The position numbers and the translations under genes were made by a program. A stretch of DNA of 64,000 nucleotides, from NCBI GenBank assembly GCA_035236585.1, contig CP141130.1, positions 33,491,501 through 33,555,500 on the forward strand, in the 5' to 3' direction. Position 1 is the first letter of the stretch; each line of letters starts with the position of its first letter. Shown one piece after another: positions 49,557 to 60,140 of the stretch. The notes beneath the pieces are model-generated. The model ran no database searches. It worked only from the letters and a program-made list of their open reading frames with translations, and was not told the origin of the DNA. Origin of the DNA: Warburgia ugandensis (taxonomy: Eukaryota > Streptophyta > Magnoliopsida > Canellales > Canellaceae).

Positions 49557-51624
49557 CTTCATCATGTTGTGGTGGCTATTTTCTAGCTGTGGAGATAGTG
49601 ACATTGCTATGAGCCCGTTGAAATACCTCAATTCAGAGGGAACCACATAAATCTCTATGTTTCTTGTTTTTCAAATTTTTTGCATCTTCATAACATAATC
49701 CCCTTGCCAAATGTCCCTAGCATCTTGACCATATCCTGTTGGTTCTTTCAGAGTTATGATAGAAATTGGAGAGCAAAGTGAAGTATAGTATTATGAGAAG
49801 ATTCAACTAGAACTTCAATAAGTGCAACTTCTATGGCCTCATTGATAGCATTATGTTAAGTTAATGACCCACTTGCTACTAATGACCCCATTAATAGAAT
49901 CTCAAGCATGATCAAGAAACAAAGAAAACTAACAAAGCATACAATCTTAGACAATGAACAAAGGCCCCGATGCATTACACAAATAAGGAAATCACATCAA
50001 TGCCCATACAAGTGACCCCTCTAATGCAAACAAATCTTCTGTGCACTAAAAAACTGATTCAAACCCTGAATTAAACATGTATCAGTTGGTGGATCACCAA
50101 ATCATGGATTACGTAGCCACCTAAACACCTTCAGCTTAGGTTAAATAGAACCACCACTCACATGTCAAGATCTCTTACTGCTTCAAGATGAGGTATCTTG
50201 GACCTTTAATTAATAGGCTGACCACTTTGGCTCCTACTCAGGACAGCAGGCACTGATTCACAATAAGCTAGTGATGGAGTGATTAAAGAAGAAAGAAAGC
50301 TACTATCATGTTTTTACTGCAGTAATGTACTACGGTATCAAGCTTGGGTTTTAATGTATTTATTAGTTTAAGTGTTCTATTGTTGGTCCTAGATATTAGT
50401 TAAGTTGAATAATTTGTGTTTTCTAGAAGTGGTTTGAAGAATACTTATTTCCCTTAATAGTTCTCTAGTTATATTAAGTGGAAGTGCATTCCCTAGCGTC
50501 TTGCCGAGGAATTTGAAAGGTCTCATATCTCCTATAAGTCTGTCATTTCCCTTAAAAGTCATGCTTTTAAAATGTAAAAGCTGTACTCTGAAGGAATCTA
50601 TATGCGAACTGGCATGTGGGTGTTTCTGGCATGGTATCAAAAAGCAGAAATTTCCAAAATGCAGAATTTCAAACAAAAGCGTCCAACGTGTCTCAATGAG
50701 GATGAAAATTCGGGAGTGGTAAAAAATATTCTGTTCATTATTTTTTCAATTTAAGTGAAGCACTGAATCTTTACCGGCAGAAGATTTCTGCTGGTATAAG
50801 CTCTGGTTTTTGTCAAAACACGAACAACATTGCTTAATGCAAACCACACCAAAACCACATAATGCCGCACTTTTTTGACACTATGGTTTTAAGGAAGAAT
50901 GTAATTAGGAAATTGAAGTTTATATGAAATAGATTGAGAGACATCAAGTCTATTTTCATCTCCCAATTGTGGTGCATTCACTGATTTTCCCTCTTCCAAT
51001 CTTCAATTTTTTCCTGGATTGCAGTCTTTTTCAAATCTGTTTGTGTTTATAGATCTGTTAATGCATCAGCTAGTCTGAATCTGTCTTTTGTAATGGTTTT
51101 CTATTGCATTGACATAACAAATTCTGTTAAGAAATTGTAGACATATATATTTTTCACCGACTGCTTGCTTACCTGTTACAACTTCCAAGAGTAACGGGAA
51201 AGCTTCTTAACAAAGATATTAGTGGATAACTTGAATGCTTTTCTAAGTCACTTCCATAATAACTAGATTGCTATAAGAGAACAAAATCTGATTCTATTCA
51301 CTTGTAAACAATAGTTCATGCATATGATTCATTTCCAATTTGCAGGACTTTCAAAGCTTCCAACAACTTCGCTCCTCAACCAGTTACAGGACTGATCACA
51401 GAACTTTGGTGGCTTATGCTAAACTCATACTCATCCACTTGAACAATATCAGAAAAAGGCCACTCTTTGAACCTAGGCTCAGAACTGACCAAATGTTTAC
51501 ATCAGATTCAGTTTAGATTAGAATAGTTCCTAACATTAATTTCAAATTCGAGCACCTTTCAGTCTTACTGTATAGAACAGTAACATGTACAAGCTCATTA
51601 ACAGGCTGATTCTGAAGGCCTAAA
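49557..51624. other. Gene-free stretch
   Basis: No recognised gene. A 95-codon minus-strand frame at 50389-50676 has unremarkable composition and no motif I know. The remaining frames are short. Probably host intergenic DNA on the 3' side of the minus-strand exons at 52035-52468. Confidence 0.4.
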
Positions 51625-51630
51625 GAGAAG

Positions 51631-51821
51631 GAAGCCTTGGCGTAACAGTTGAGTTGTCACCGTGTGACCTGGAGGTCACAGGTCCAAGGCATGGAAACAG
51701 CCTCATGCATTTTTGCAAAATGCAAGGTAAGGCTGCGTACTATAGACCCTTCGTTGTCTGCCCCTTCCCCGGACCCCACCTATATGGGGGCTTCGTGCAC
51801 CGGGCTGCCCTGCTTTTTTTT
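51631..51821 (+). mobile_element. Au-type SINE, copy 2
   Basis: Better preserved than the copy at 26047. The head reads GAAGCCTTGGCGTAACAGTT (A box) and GTGACCTGGAGGTCACAGGT (B box region). The body has GAAACAGCCTCATGCA, AAGGTAAGGCTGCGTA and TAGACCCTTCG, then CCCCTTCCCCGGACCCCACC. The end reads GTGCACCGGGCTGCCCTGC plus an eight-T tail. It closely follows the Au SINE consensus known across angiosperms. Two overlapping plus-strand frames here are by-products. No clean target duplication was identified. Confidence 0.9.
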
Positions 51822-52034
51822 CTGCATCTGATGGAGTGAAGAACTAGATCCTACCATTAGTTACTTGAAGAAATGTGTACATATGTAAATCACACAGGCA
51901 GGCACACACCCACGCACCCACGTGTGTGTGGAAAATGAATATTGATTCTTTTAATTTAATGATGTCAAATGAATATTGCACAAAATGGAACGGAACTATA
52001 CGTCAAGGAATTTTTACACAAAAGATGAACGAGA

Positions 52035-52255
52035 TTAATCCATGTACTCAAACCTCGGCTCATCCCAGCCCAAAATTTCCAGGAGTTTCTTCATCCTTTC
52101 CTGCTGTCCCTTTGAGTCACCGAAAGCCGTAGTGAAGGGGTAAACATATGTTACTTTTGTAGCCATAGCTCTGTAGGCAACCACATCCCTTTTAACTAAG
52201 AACTCAAGCACATCGCGTCCAAAGCTTCCGTCCACCTCTGCTTGGAGATATTTGC
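52035..52255 (-). CDS. Terminal exon of an unidentified host gene
   Basis: Reading on the minus strand, the splice acceptor (AG at 52256-52257, preceded by TATATACC-like sequence) opens an exon that runs in frame to TAA at 52035-52037. The encoded tail contains EVDGSFGRDVLEFLVKRDVV, then AYRAMATKVTYVYPFTTAFG and QERMKKLLEILGWDEPRFEY. The composition is balanced, with none of the hallmarks of transposon proteins in this window. The frame carries over without a break from the 44-base exon at 52425-52468 across a 169-base intron. I do not recognise the family. The rest of the gene should lie to the right, possibly beyond element E or the window edge. The N-terminal exons were not found, so a pseudogene fragment is possible. 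Confidence 0.6.
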
Positions 52256-52424
52256 CTGGTATATCATATTAATGGCAAAAATGACTAAATGCTATAAATA
52301 ATATAATGATAGAGACCACCAAAAGAAAATATAATAATATGACTAGTTTAGCTTGTTCAATAAAAGAGAAAACCACTGTAACTAATAATGATGTGTTTAT
52401 TTTGCAGACAAATTTAGAACTTAC

Positions 52425-52468
52425 ATGAATATGGATCAGAACCACCATATGATTCATTACAAACATAG
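52425..52468 (-). CDS. Penultimate exon of the same unidentified host gene
   Basis: A 44-base exon with near-ideal borders on the minus strand: acceptor TTTTTTTATGCAG and donor GTAAGTTC. It reads YVCNESYGGSDPYS in the phase that joins the terminal exon without a stop (one base over at each side). Short exon, short intron and U-rich acceptor are typical of plant genes. It is too short to identify a family. Confidence 0.55.
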
Positions 52469-53379
52469 CTGCATAAAAAAAGTAAGGGTCCATGCTCTAG
52501 CGTGGAAGAAGTCCACATTCCCTTTTTCATGTAAGGTCAAACTCATTCTTTTTTTTTAGATATAACCCATTCATCAAGTTTACCTCACCAAAAATAAGTA
52601 CTCCACGAGAAATCAATGCATTTAGATAATCCTAACCACTTGTTTTGGTTCTTTGAAAAATGTTAATAAAAATGGATAGTTGGGATTTTTTACCAAAGAA
52701 ACATAGGTGAAACATCCAATGGGCATGAAATTTGATATCGCCTGTCTAAGCCATTCCATATATGATGAATGGCTTAGATCTATACGTGTGATGAATAGTC
52801 AGTTCTTCCCTCTAGATCTTGGGTTGTGTGTTGGTTTGTTACACCAGTTTTAGAATCTCAATGTTTTTGCCTTTTCCCTAATAGCAATTAAAACTGGAGA
52901 TCGGAATTACATTTCTAGGAAGAAAACTGAAGCACCAATTTGCAGCATCATTTAGGGGCAAAATATAAAATTCTCAAACTTGAGCCATCTGTGAAAATAA
53001 GAGTTATAAAGTGATGGTTGATGCCACAAAATTGTTAAAACCAATGGTCCATTTATAAACATGAACTGCAACTGTTTCCATACTGGAAAACAAGATTGGT
53101 TGGCTAAATAGTTCTTGAAAGTCGAGTACAAGTCTGATAGCTGAATTATTACATTGATGGTGGCTAAGGGCTTCGATAAAAAAAATATCAGCTTCCATAA
53201 CAAATTTCCAGTCCTACTGGATCATACAAGGTAGCAGTAACTAAAATAAATCAAGAACAAAGTATTCTAGATATATTTTCAAAAGTACAGGATTTGCAAG
53301 TAGGAACATGAATTTCCCAAAAAACCAGCTGCAAACACTAATTCTAGAGGAAGAAATAGGGAGGAAGATGAGTGCATGT

Positions 53380-53960
53380 ATCAGGAATCACCTGGGAACC
53401 ACCCAGTGATTAATGCTTCAATCACTGCATTTCCATAAGGAATAAAAAAGAAACCAGTACTAGAGAAAAGGCACCTAAACCAGGGCTGCAACAGAGCAAG
53501 ACAGACAACTTCAAGAATAACCACAAACCTTCACCCATTCAAATCTTCTTTAGAACATCCCTTACAAGTGTATTTATAGACTTTCTTGACTTCAAATTAG
53601 AAATAAGCTAGTACTAAATAAACTTCCTAATTAAGCAAATAAACATCTAGAAACTTCTAATTAAAACAAAACTTCCTCAATAAGACCACTGGAGAAACAG
53701 AAACCTTCAAAATAAGACTTCTAACAAGACTCGGAACCCGAAAGAATAGAAACCATCAACAACCTTAGATAGTGCAAACTCTCCCAAACAATGTCATAGT
53801 ACTGTTCACGTGAACAGTAAGAGTGTTCACATGCACATGTTAACTGTTCACGTGAATGGCAACACATGAACAGTATTTTCTTTTTCTTTTTTCTTTAAAA
53901 CATACTCATGAGCACCTCAAACCTGTGACTTACTAGGACCATTGGAGATGCTCTTCCAGC
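53380..53960 (-). other. Possible solo LTR or promoter-like region
   Basis: On the minus strand there is a well-formed TATA element GTCTATAAATACAC at about 53569-53582. It is followed by an unspliced-looking leader and, upstream, the palindrome array at 53800-53863. The layout (array, TATA box, ~200-base leader) resembles an LTR U3-R, but no TG...CA termini or target duplication could be fixed. It may instead be a promoter of unknown use. Confidence 0.25.
53800..53863. promoter_or_regulatory. 21-bp-spaced CACGTG palindrome array
   Basis: TGTTCAC occurs at 53803, 53824 and 53845, exactly 21 bases apart. The first unit is a perfect 20-base palindrome, TACTGTTCACGTGAACAGTA (53800-53819), centred on a G-box core CACGTG. 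The third unit also has CACGTG and the second has CACATG. A reverse half-site, ATGAACAGTA, follows at about 53866. Two-helical-turn spacing places all centres on one face of the DNA. Confidence 0.6.
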
Positions 53961-54642
53961 TCTTGTAAGTTTTGATGGGTTTTCGAAATGGTGAAGATGC
54001 TCAAGTCCTTTGATAAAATAAAATATCAGCATAGTTCTAGAATCGGTTTATTTTGGAGAGTCGATCTGCTGACATAAGGGTGACCTTTTATATGGCTAAG
54101 GTGAAAGAAGTGTTTATTGGTTTCAAATTGTTGATGGGAGACCTAGTTGTGTTTATTATGGGTTCTAATATGCTCAAAGGCCTAAATCTGGTTAATTTTT
54201 TGAAGCATTTTGATAACAAAATGTAACAGAGGTATACAACAGAAACTTCTTAAAACATTTGTTGCGTGAACAATAAAATTTAGTATCATTTTTATTCTGT
54301 CATATAAATGATAATCATTATTTGAATTTAAACTGTGGAAATTGCAGTTATCAGTTGGGAAGATTAATGAAACAAAAGACCAGAGATAAAACAAATTTTC
54401 TTAAGCATAGACGTGGAAAGAAGAACCCATAAAATGACAGACCATGACAACATGCTACTGGCCTTCTGAAACAGCACAAGAAGAAAACAAGCCAAAAAAT
54501 AGTCGAGTATTTAAATAATAAACCCGTTGAAAGGATAGCCATCCAATGAAAGAACCTACAGAATAAGCATGAGGTTGCACTTCAAAATTTGCACTTCATG
54601 TTCTTACATCAACTGAACCTAAGGAAGGCAGATTTGGCAAGT

Positions 54643-54977
54643 ATTATACAAGAAGAGGAAAGGACAAAGTGTAAACAGCATTCAGTTACATTAGTTTACT
54701 TCTATTAAGGGCGGTTACATCAGTTTAGAAAGAAAGAAAAGGCAGTTACGTATGGAGAGGAGGGAATATAAGAGGAAGGAGGAAAGAAAAGAAAGGGGGG
54801 AAGAAAGATTAGAAGAAGAGAATTGGAGGTTCCAGCTCCTCGAAAGCTGGAGAATGTAACATAGAATAAGAAAAGCATACAGATACAGAACTAGTATCAT
54901 TCTGCATCTGAAGATTGATTGTAATTGAACTTTGTAACATTACAAGTTGCCATTGAAATATACTGGAAATACTATCA
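54643..54977 (+). repeat. Element E, left LTR
   Basis: Ends TGGAAATACTATCA. Contains GGAGGTTCCAGCTCCTCGAA and a purine-rich centre, and matches 63137-63463 with about eight substitutions. The first bases are not the canonical TG, so the left edge is approximate. Confidence 0.88.
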
Positions 54978-54979
54978 AG

Positions 54980-54997
54980 TGGTATCAGAGCCGGTTT
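54980..54997 (+). other. Element E primer binding site (initiator Met)
   Basis: TGGTATCAGAGCCGGTTT two bases after the LTR, complementary to the 3' end of the plant initiator methionine tRNA. Confidence 0.9.
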
Positions 54998-55008
54998 AAA
55001 CCCAGGGA

Positions 55009-56090
55009 ATGGTTAGAACCAGGATGGAAAGAACAGAGAGCATGGAGAAGGAGATGGAAGGAGTCAGAGGGGAGATAGGAGATGTAAGGGAACATCTTGG
55101 AAGATTACAAACTAATGTCGGTGCTCTTGGGGAGTATCTAGTAGAAATTCGGGAGTGGATCAAGAATTGGGAGTTGCCGGACGAAGGTCAGAGTGTTCAT
55201 CGGAATCAAGAAATGGGGGAACCCTTTGACAACCCCATACGAAGTCACTTCGGGAAACCCTCACTGCCAAGAATGGCAAGGTAGGAGACTGGATTTACCA
55301 ATGTTCAATAGGCACGAACCCTACGGGTGGCTGTGCTAAGCGGATCGCTATTTCCAGGTCAAGGGAATCACTGAGGCTGAGAAGATTCCGGCAGCTTCTG
55401 TTTGTTTAGAGGGAGATGCCTTCCACTGGTTCTTGTGGGCAGAATCCCGCGCTCCTTTTCGATCATGGGGATCTTTCCGATCAGCCCTGCTGCGCCGTTT
55501 CTGATCATCCCAAGTAGACAATGACTATGAAGCCCTCCTGGCTTTGAAGTAGAACGGCAGCGTCTCCAAGTATCTCCGATAGTTTGAGCTACTCTCTGGC
55601 CATCTGGGGGATCTCTCCGACGAGCTGCTGAAGGGGGCTTTCTTGAATGGGCTCTGGGAAGAGATTAAGGTCGAGATAAAGCTCTTCAGGCCTGACTCTC
55701 TATCTAGGCTCATGGAGTTAGCACAAAATCAAAGAAAAGAACAGGGCCTTAGAACGGATAAGGCCCCCGTCTAGGAAGAAATGAGGTTGGGCCAAGAACC
55801 TTGGGGCCCATCTAGGCCCATTCGAAGAACATCTCGACGGAAGGGGGTTCACAAGGGCATTTTCGTCAATTGCTCATCGTCTTCCTCAGCACTGATAGGA
55901 ATAGGGTTTTTCTGCCGAAAAACGATAGGGAAAAGTAGACCGTCGAACAGCCTGTCGGAAAAAGGGAACCTATAAGGAAGCTCACCGATGCTTAGCTACA
56001 ACAACGGTGATCACAAGGATTATGCTATAGATGTGATGAAAAGTACCACCCGGGGCACTAGTGTAAAAATTGACTATTGCAAGTACTCCT
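55009..56090 (+). pseudogene. Element E, gag region
   Basis: The N-terminal 91-codon stretch is rich in charged residues and likely coiled-coil (MEKEMEGVRGEIGDVREHLG). It is followed near 55290-55480 by capsid wording typical of chromoviruses (YFQVKGITEAEKIPAASVCL, then GDAFHWFLWAES). A zinc knuckle CYRCDEKYHPGH lies at about 56023-56060. Confidence 0.78.
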
Positions 56091-56169
56091 ACTAGCCGCT
56101 GACGATGAAGATGATATGGAAACCCTTTCCTTTTCTTCGGCAGAGATGGATAAAAACCGAGAAGGAGAA

Positions 56170-56440
56170 AATCAAGATTTGCAATTATCTTTGAACTAGA
56201 TTTCGGGGTTTACATTCAGTGGGACAATGAAAATAAAGGGCAAGATCGATGGAAGGGAGGTGATAGTGCTGATAGACAGTGGGGCTTCCCACAACTTCAT
56301 CTCCACCCAGTTAGTCAAGGAACTACCATTAGTAGTAGACAGGTAGCGCTGATTTGGAGTGCAAGTTGGGGACGGCCACTGCATCCAAGGAGAAGGCATT
56401 TGCAGGGAAATACGATTAAGTCTACCAGGTATAATGGTGG
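56170..56440 (+). pseudogene. Element E, protease region
   Basis: GTMKIKGKIDGREVIVLIDS at about 56220-56280 followed by GASHNFIS: the DSGA active-site motif of chromovirus retropepsins. Confidence 0.8.
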
Positions 56441-56499
56441 TCCAAGACTTCCACCCTTTTGATCTATTCTTCGAGTCATTCCTAGAGCAAAATTTGGTT

Positions 56500-57134
56500 G
56501 TATGATTGAATATAAGGGTATGGAAGGGGGTAAATGCCAGCCTCCAAAGGAGAGCCAAGTAGCCATAGACCCTCTCTTACAGCAATTTTCACATATATTT
56601 GATCAACCTCTAGGACTGCCAGTTGCTCGTTTTCATGATCATGCCATTAGGCTGGTTGAAGGAACTCAACCTCCTCACAGCAGGCCATATAGATATCCGC
56701 ATTCACAGAAAGATGAAATTGAGAAGATCATAAAGGAATTGTAGAAATCAAGCATCATTCGACCTAGTAAAAGCCTTTTTTCTAGTCCTGTGCTACTAGT
56801 CAAGAAGAAGGATGGGGGTTGGAGATTTTGTGTGGATTATAGAGCTTTAAATAAGGTGACAGTACCTGACAAGTTCCCAATTCCAACAATAGATGAACTG
56901 CTGGACAAATTAGGGGGAGCTACCATATTCTCAAAGCTAGACTTGAAATCAAGCTATTATCAAATTTGAATCAAGGAGGAGGACATAGCTAAAACAGCTT
57001 TTCAAACTCATGAAAGGCACTACAAATTCTTGGTTATGCCTTTCGGGTTAACCAATGCACCAGCCACTTTTCAGATGCTCATGAATGAGGTATTTCGACC
57101 CCATCTACGCAAGTTTGTCCTTGTCTTCTTTGAT
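56500..57134 (+). pseudogene. Element E, reverse transcriptase, left part
   Basis: Begins with the LPVARFHDHAIRLVEGTQPP region and continues with [20 protein letters not shown] near 56800-56860. [20 protein letters not shown] follows, then [13 protein letters not shown] near 57036. The RT region is cut by the LINE at 57134 within the first copy of the target duplication. Confidence 0.85.
57118..57134. repeat. Target-site duplication, left copy (LINE in E)
   Basis: TCCTTGTCTTCTTTGAT, repeated exactly at 60709-60725. Confidence 0.95.
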
Positions 57135-57205
57135 CATCATCATCATCAAGACCTTATCCCAATTAGGGGTCGGCCACATGAATCTTATTCCTCCATTCCA
57201 CTCTA

Positions 57206-57610
57206 TTAAAATACCATGGCTTCATTTAGTCTCAAAGTTTTTAAATCTTTCCTCACCACTTCTATCCACGTTCTTTTGGGCCTTCCCCTTACCCTTTTAG
57301 AACCTTCTACTTGTATTGCCTTACTCCTTCTAACTGGTGCCGTTGTTGGTCTCCTTTGAACATGTCCAAACCATCTAAGTCTAATCTCCCTCATCTTGTT
57401 ACCTATTGGTGCTACCCCTAAATTTTCCTTAATATTTTCATTTCTAATTCTATCCTTTCTAGTCCTACCACTCATCCATCTCAACATCCTCATTTCTGCG
57501 ATACTCATCCTATGAGTATGATGTTCCTTAACTGCCCAACACTCTAATCCATAGAGCATGGCCGGCCTTATAGCCATCCTATAGAATTTTCCCTTTAGTT
57601 TGAGTAGCAC
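57206..57610 (-). pseudogene. RTE LINE C-terminal region
   Basis: A 134-codon frame: KGKFYRMAIRPAMLYGLECW, VKEHHTHRMSIAEMRMLRWM, NLGVAPIGNKMREIRLRWFG, HVQRRP, then GRPKRTWIEVVRKDL. This block is conserved in plant RTE proteins after the RT domain. It is in the same frame as 57632-58210, separated by a stop. It ends about 70 bases before the (ATG)n tail, as expected for an element with almost no 3' untranslated region. Confidence 0.85.
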
Positions 57611-57631
57611 CCGCCGATCACATAAAACACC

Positions 57632-58210
57632 CTATGCATATCTCCATTTGTTCCAACCCGCTTGGATTCTCTGGGTAACCTCCCTCTCAATCTCTCCACT
57701 CTCATAGATCAATGATCCCAAGTATTGAAAGTGGTCTTTCACGGGGACCTCTTGGTTATCAATCTTGACCGGTGTTCCACTCCTACTCTCCTTGCTAAAA
57801 TTACATTCCATATATTCTGTCTTAGTTCGGCTAATTTTAAATCCTTCAGATTCTAGTGCTTCTCTCCATAACTCTAGCTTTATGTTTACACCCTCGCTTG
57901 TCTCATTAAGTAGGACTATATCGTTTGCAAACAGCATGCACCAGGGAATCTCCTCATGCAAATGTTTTGTTAACTCATCCATAACTAATGTGAAAAGGTA
58001 TGGACTCAATGCCAATCCCTGGTGCAATCCGACAGTGACAGGAAAATCACCAGTCATGCCACTAGTAGTCTTACCATTTGTTACCGCTCCCTTATACATG
58101 TCTTTAATTATGTCTATATACCCCTGAGAAATCCATTTACCACCCAATACCCTCCATATTAACTCTCTAGAGACTCTATCATAAGCTTTCTCTAGGTCGA
58201 TAAGGACCAT
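57632..58210 (-). pseudogene. RTE LINE reverse transcriptase, palm region
   Basis: A 192-codon frame: VLIDLEKAYDRVSRELIWRV (first catalytic Asp intact), VGLHQGLALSPYLFTLVMDE, then WCMLFANDIVLLNE. The catalytic box, FADD in the copy at 19268-19528 and FVDD in the plus-strand copy, reads FAND here. The first Asp of the pair is replaced by Asn through one G-to-A change on the sense strand. FQYLGSLIYESGEIEREVTQ follows. Upstream RT (58192-58383, 58462-58854) is in a different frame. Confidence 0.9.
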
Positions 58211-58383
58211 GTGGAGGTCTTTTCCCCTCTCTCTCTATATTTCTCTACTAATTGTCTTAGTAAGAAAATAACTTCCATGGTAGACCTCCTAGGCATGAAA
58301 TCAAACTGATTCTCCGATATACTTGTTTCATGTCGTAGCCTCTTCTCTATCACTCTTTCAAAAAGTTTCATGGTGTGGCTCAT
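58192..58383 (-). pseudogene. RTE LINE reverse transcriptase, N-terminal block 2
   Basis: MSHTMKLFERVIEKRLRHET, SENQFDFMPRRSTMEVIFLL, RQLVEKYRERG: the RT finger region before the DLEKAYDRV motif. It overlaps the next frame by 19 bases, marking a frameshift near 58200. Confidence 0.85.
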
Positions 58384-58461
58384 AAGTTTGATCCCTCGAT
58401 AATTAGTGCAGCTCTGAATGTCTCCTTTATTCTTATAGATTGGTACAATAGAGCTTTTCCT

Positions 58462-58854
58462 CTACTCATTAAGCATTTTCTTTGATTTTATAATCTTGTT
58501 AAATAACTTGGTCAACCAAACTACCCCAATATCTTCCATATGCTTCCAAACCTCTATTGGTATACCATCAGGCTCCATGGCCTTTCCTGATTTCATCTTT
58601 CTCAAGGCCTCTTTTACTTCAGGTATTCTAATCCTACGTTCATATCTATAATATCCAATGTTATTTAGATTTATAGTATTTTCAATTCCTATATTCTTAG
58701 GGCCATTGTCATTTAACAATTTTTGAAAGTATAATTTCCACCTTTGTTTGATCTCATCATCTTTGACTAATATCCTTTGATCATCGATTCTAATGCACCT
58801 AACATGCTCTAAGTCCTTACCCTTCTGTTCTCTTACTTTTGCAAGTTTAAACAC
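58462..58854 (-). pseudogene. RTE LINE reverse transcriptase, N-terminal block 1
   Basis: A 130-codon frame: DLEHVRCIRIDDQRILVKDD, EIKQRWKLYFQKLLND, then RIPEVKEALRKMKSGKAMEP and DGIPIEVWKHM, the first conserved RT block (GKAxGPDGIPxE in relatives). It is in the same frame as 58192-58383. Confidence 0.85.
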
Positions 58855-58988
58855 ATCTTTCTCACCTTTTCTTATTCCTAGTCTATTATAGAGCTCATCA
58901 TATGCTTTAAGTTTAGCCTCACTATTCTCTTAGCAACGTTTTTAGCATTCTTATATTGTTCATAGTTTTCATTATTTCTAATCTTCTG

Positions 58989-59186
58989 TCATGCTTTAAA
59001 ATGCACTCGTTTTTCTTTAATAGCTTTTTGCACTGTTTCATTCCACCACCATGTTTCTTTTGTTAATAGCCTTTTACCTTTAGATACTCCTAAGACATCT
59101 TTTGCCACTTTCTTAATGGACTCAGCCATATTAGTCAACATGGTATTTTCTTTTGTTTCATAGTTCCAATTTCCTTCTACCATCAA
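58989..59186 (-). pseudogene. RTE LINE linker between endonuclease and RT
   Basis: A 65-codon frame: MTMVEGNW-like start, MAESIKKVAKDVLGVSKGKR, ETWWWNETVQKAIKEKRVHF. It is in the same frame as the endonuclease frame upstream, which is separated only by an in-frame stop. The WWWNExVQ.A motif is a constant feature of RTE linkers. Confidence 0.85.
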
Positions 59187-59270
59187 CTTATTTTTGAATG
59201 AAGTTATTTTCTCTCCTTTTAAGTTCCACCACTTAGTTTTTGGATGTGTATTAAGTTCAGTTCGTTTACT

Positions 59271-60140
59271 TCATCTTTTGATATGAATATCCATAACCAT
59301 TAACCTATGTTGTGAGGTTAAACTCTCATCGGGTATCACCTTACAATCCTTACATATAGATCGTTCATTATTCCTAAGTAGAAAAAAGTCTATTTGGCCT
59401 TTATAAAGTCCATTTTTAAAGGTTATTAAGTGTTCATCCCTCTTCTTAAAGAGTGTATTTGCAATGGATAGGTTATATGACAAAGCAAAATCAAGGATAT
59501 TCTCCCTCATCTCGTTTCGTTCACCTATACCATACCCTCTGTGTATTCTATCATATCCTTCCTTATCTTTTCCTACATGGCCATTTAAGTTTGCTCCTAT
59601 AAATATCCCCTCAATGTTGAGAATTTCTTGCGTGACTCCCTCCATATTTTCCCAAAACTGTCTCTTGATTATATCTTGTAACCCTACTTGTGATGCATAT
59701 GCACTTATACTATTTATAACCTGCTCTCCTAGAATAATTTTTATTATTATAATTCTATCACTGATTCTTTTAACGCCCACAACCTTTAATTCCTTATCCA
59801 CTATTATTCCTACCCCATTTCTGTTATTTTCTTTTCCTGCGTACCATAATATATACCCATCTATTTCTCTAGCTTTAGCCCCTTTCCACTTGGTTTCTTT
59901 GATACAAGCAATGTTGACTCTCCTACGTTTCATCATGTCTACTAACTCCAAACTCTTACCTGTCAGTGTCCCTATATTCCATGTAGCGATGCGAATCTTA
60001 TGTTCTAGAGATATCCTATTTACTATTGTCTTTCCCAACCTCCATGGTATGAACCCATGTCCACTTTTCACTACACCTGGGTTCTGATGCAGCGCGTCGC
60101 TTCCGAGGGGATGCTCTTGCAGCCCTTGCCCATTTTTCAC
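59271..60140 (-). pseudogene. RTE LINE APE-type endonuclease region
   Basis: An open frame of 289 codons. The N-terminus is built from the 68-base leader repeat (KNGQGLQEHPLGSDALHQNP). The endonuclease follows: IRIATWNIGTL (Asn site), CIKETKWKGAKAREIDGY (catalytic Glu), GVGIIVDKELK, SAYASQVGL, IGANLNGHVGKD, GQIDFFLLRN, then SLTSQHRLMVMD (SxH end motif). Relatives have GDLN where this copy has ANLN; an Asp-to-Asn change by one G-to-A substitution is the likely cause. This domain nicks the target to prime reverse transcription. The start used is the first Met of the open stretch; repeated leader sequence upstream keeps the exact start uncertain. Confidence 0.9.

Larger units (their letters stand above)
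52469..54642. other. Probable intron/intergenic stretch
   Basis: No further exon could be assigned. Minus-strand frames at 52952-53203 and 54182-54542 lack motifs and good splice borders. It holds the putative minus-strand LTR-like region near 53380-53960 and the CACGTG palindrome array. Element E begins at 54643, so the upstream part of the host gene may be separated from its last exons by E. Confidence 0.35.

Noticed and set aside
49362-49650. Frames encoding Tyr-Ile-His-Thr and Met-Tyr-Val-Cys repeats
   Set aside because: Direct translation of the (ATGT)n microsatellite on each strand; not genes.
51649-51839. Two overlapping 60-codon plus-strand frames
   Set aside because: They fall within the Au SINE, which is tRNA-derived and noncoding.
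59464-60087. 207-codon plus-strand frame
   Set aside because: Shadow of the LINE endonuclease frame on the opposite strand.
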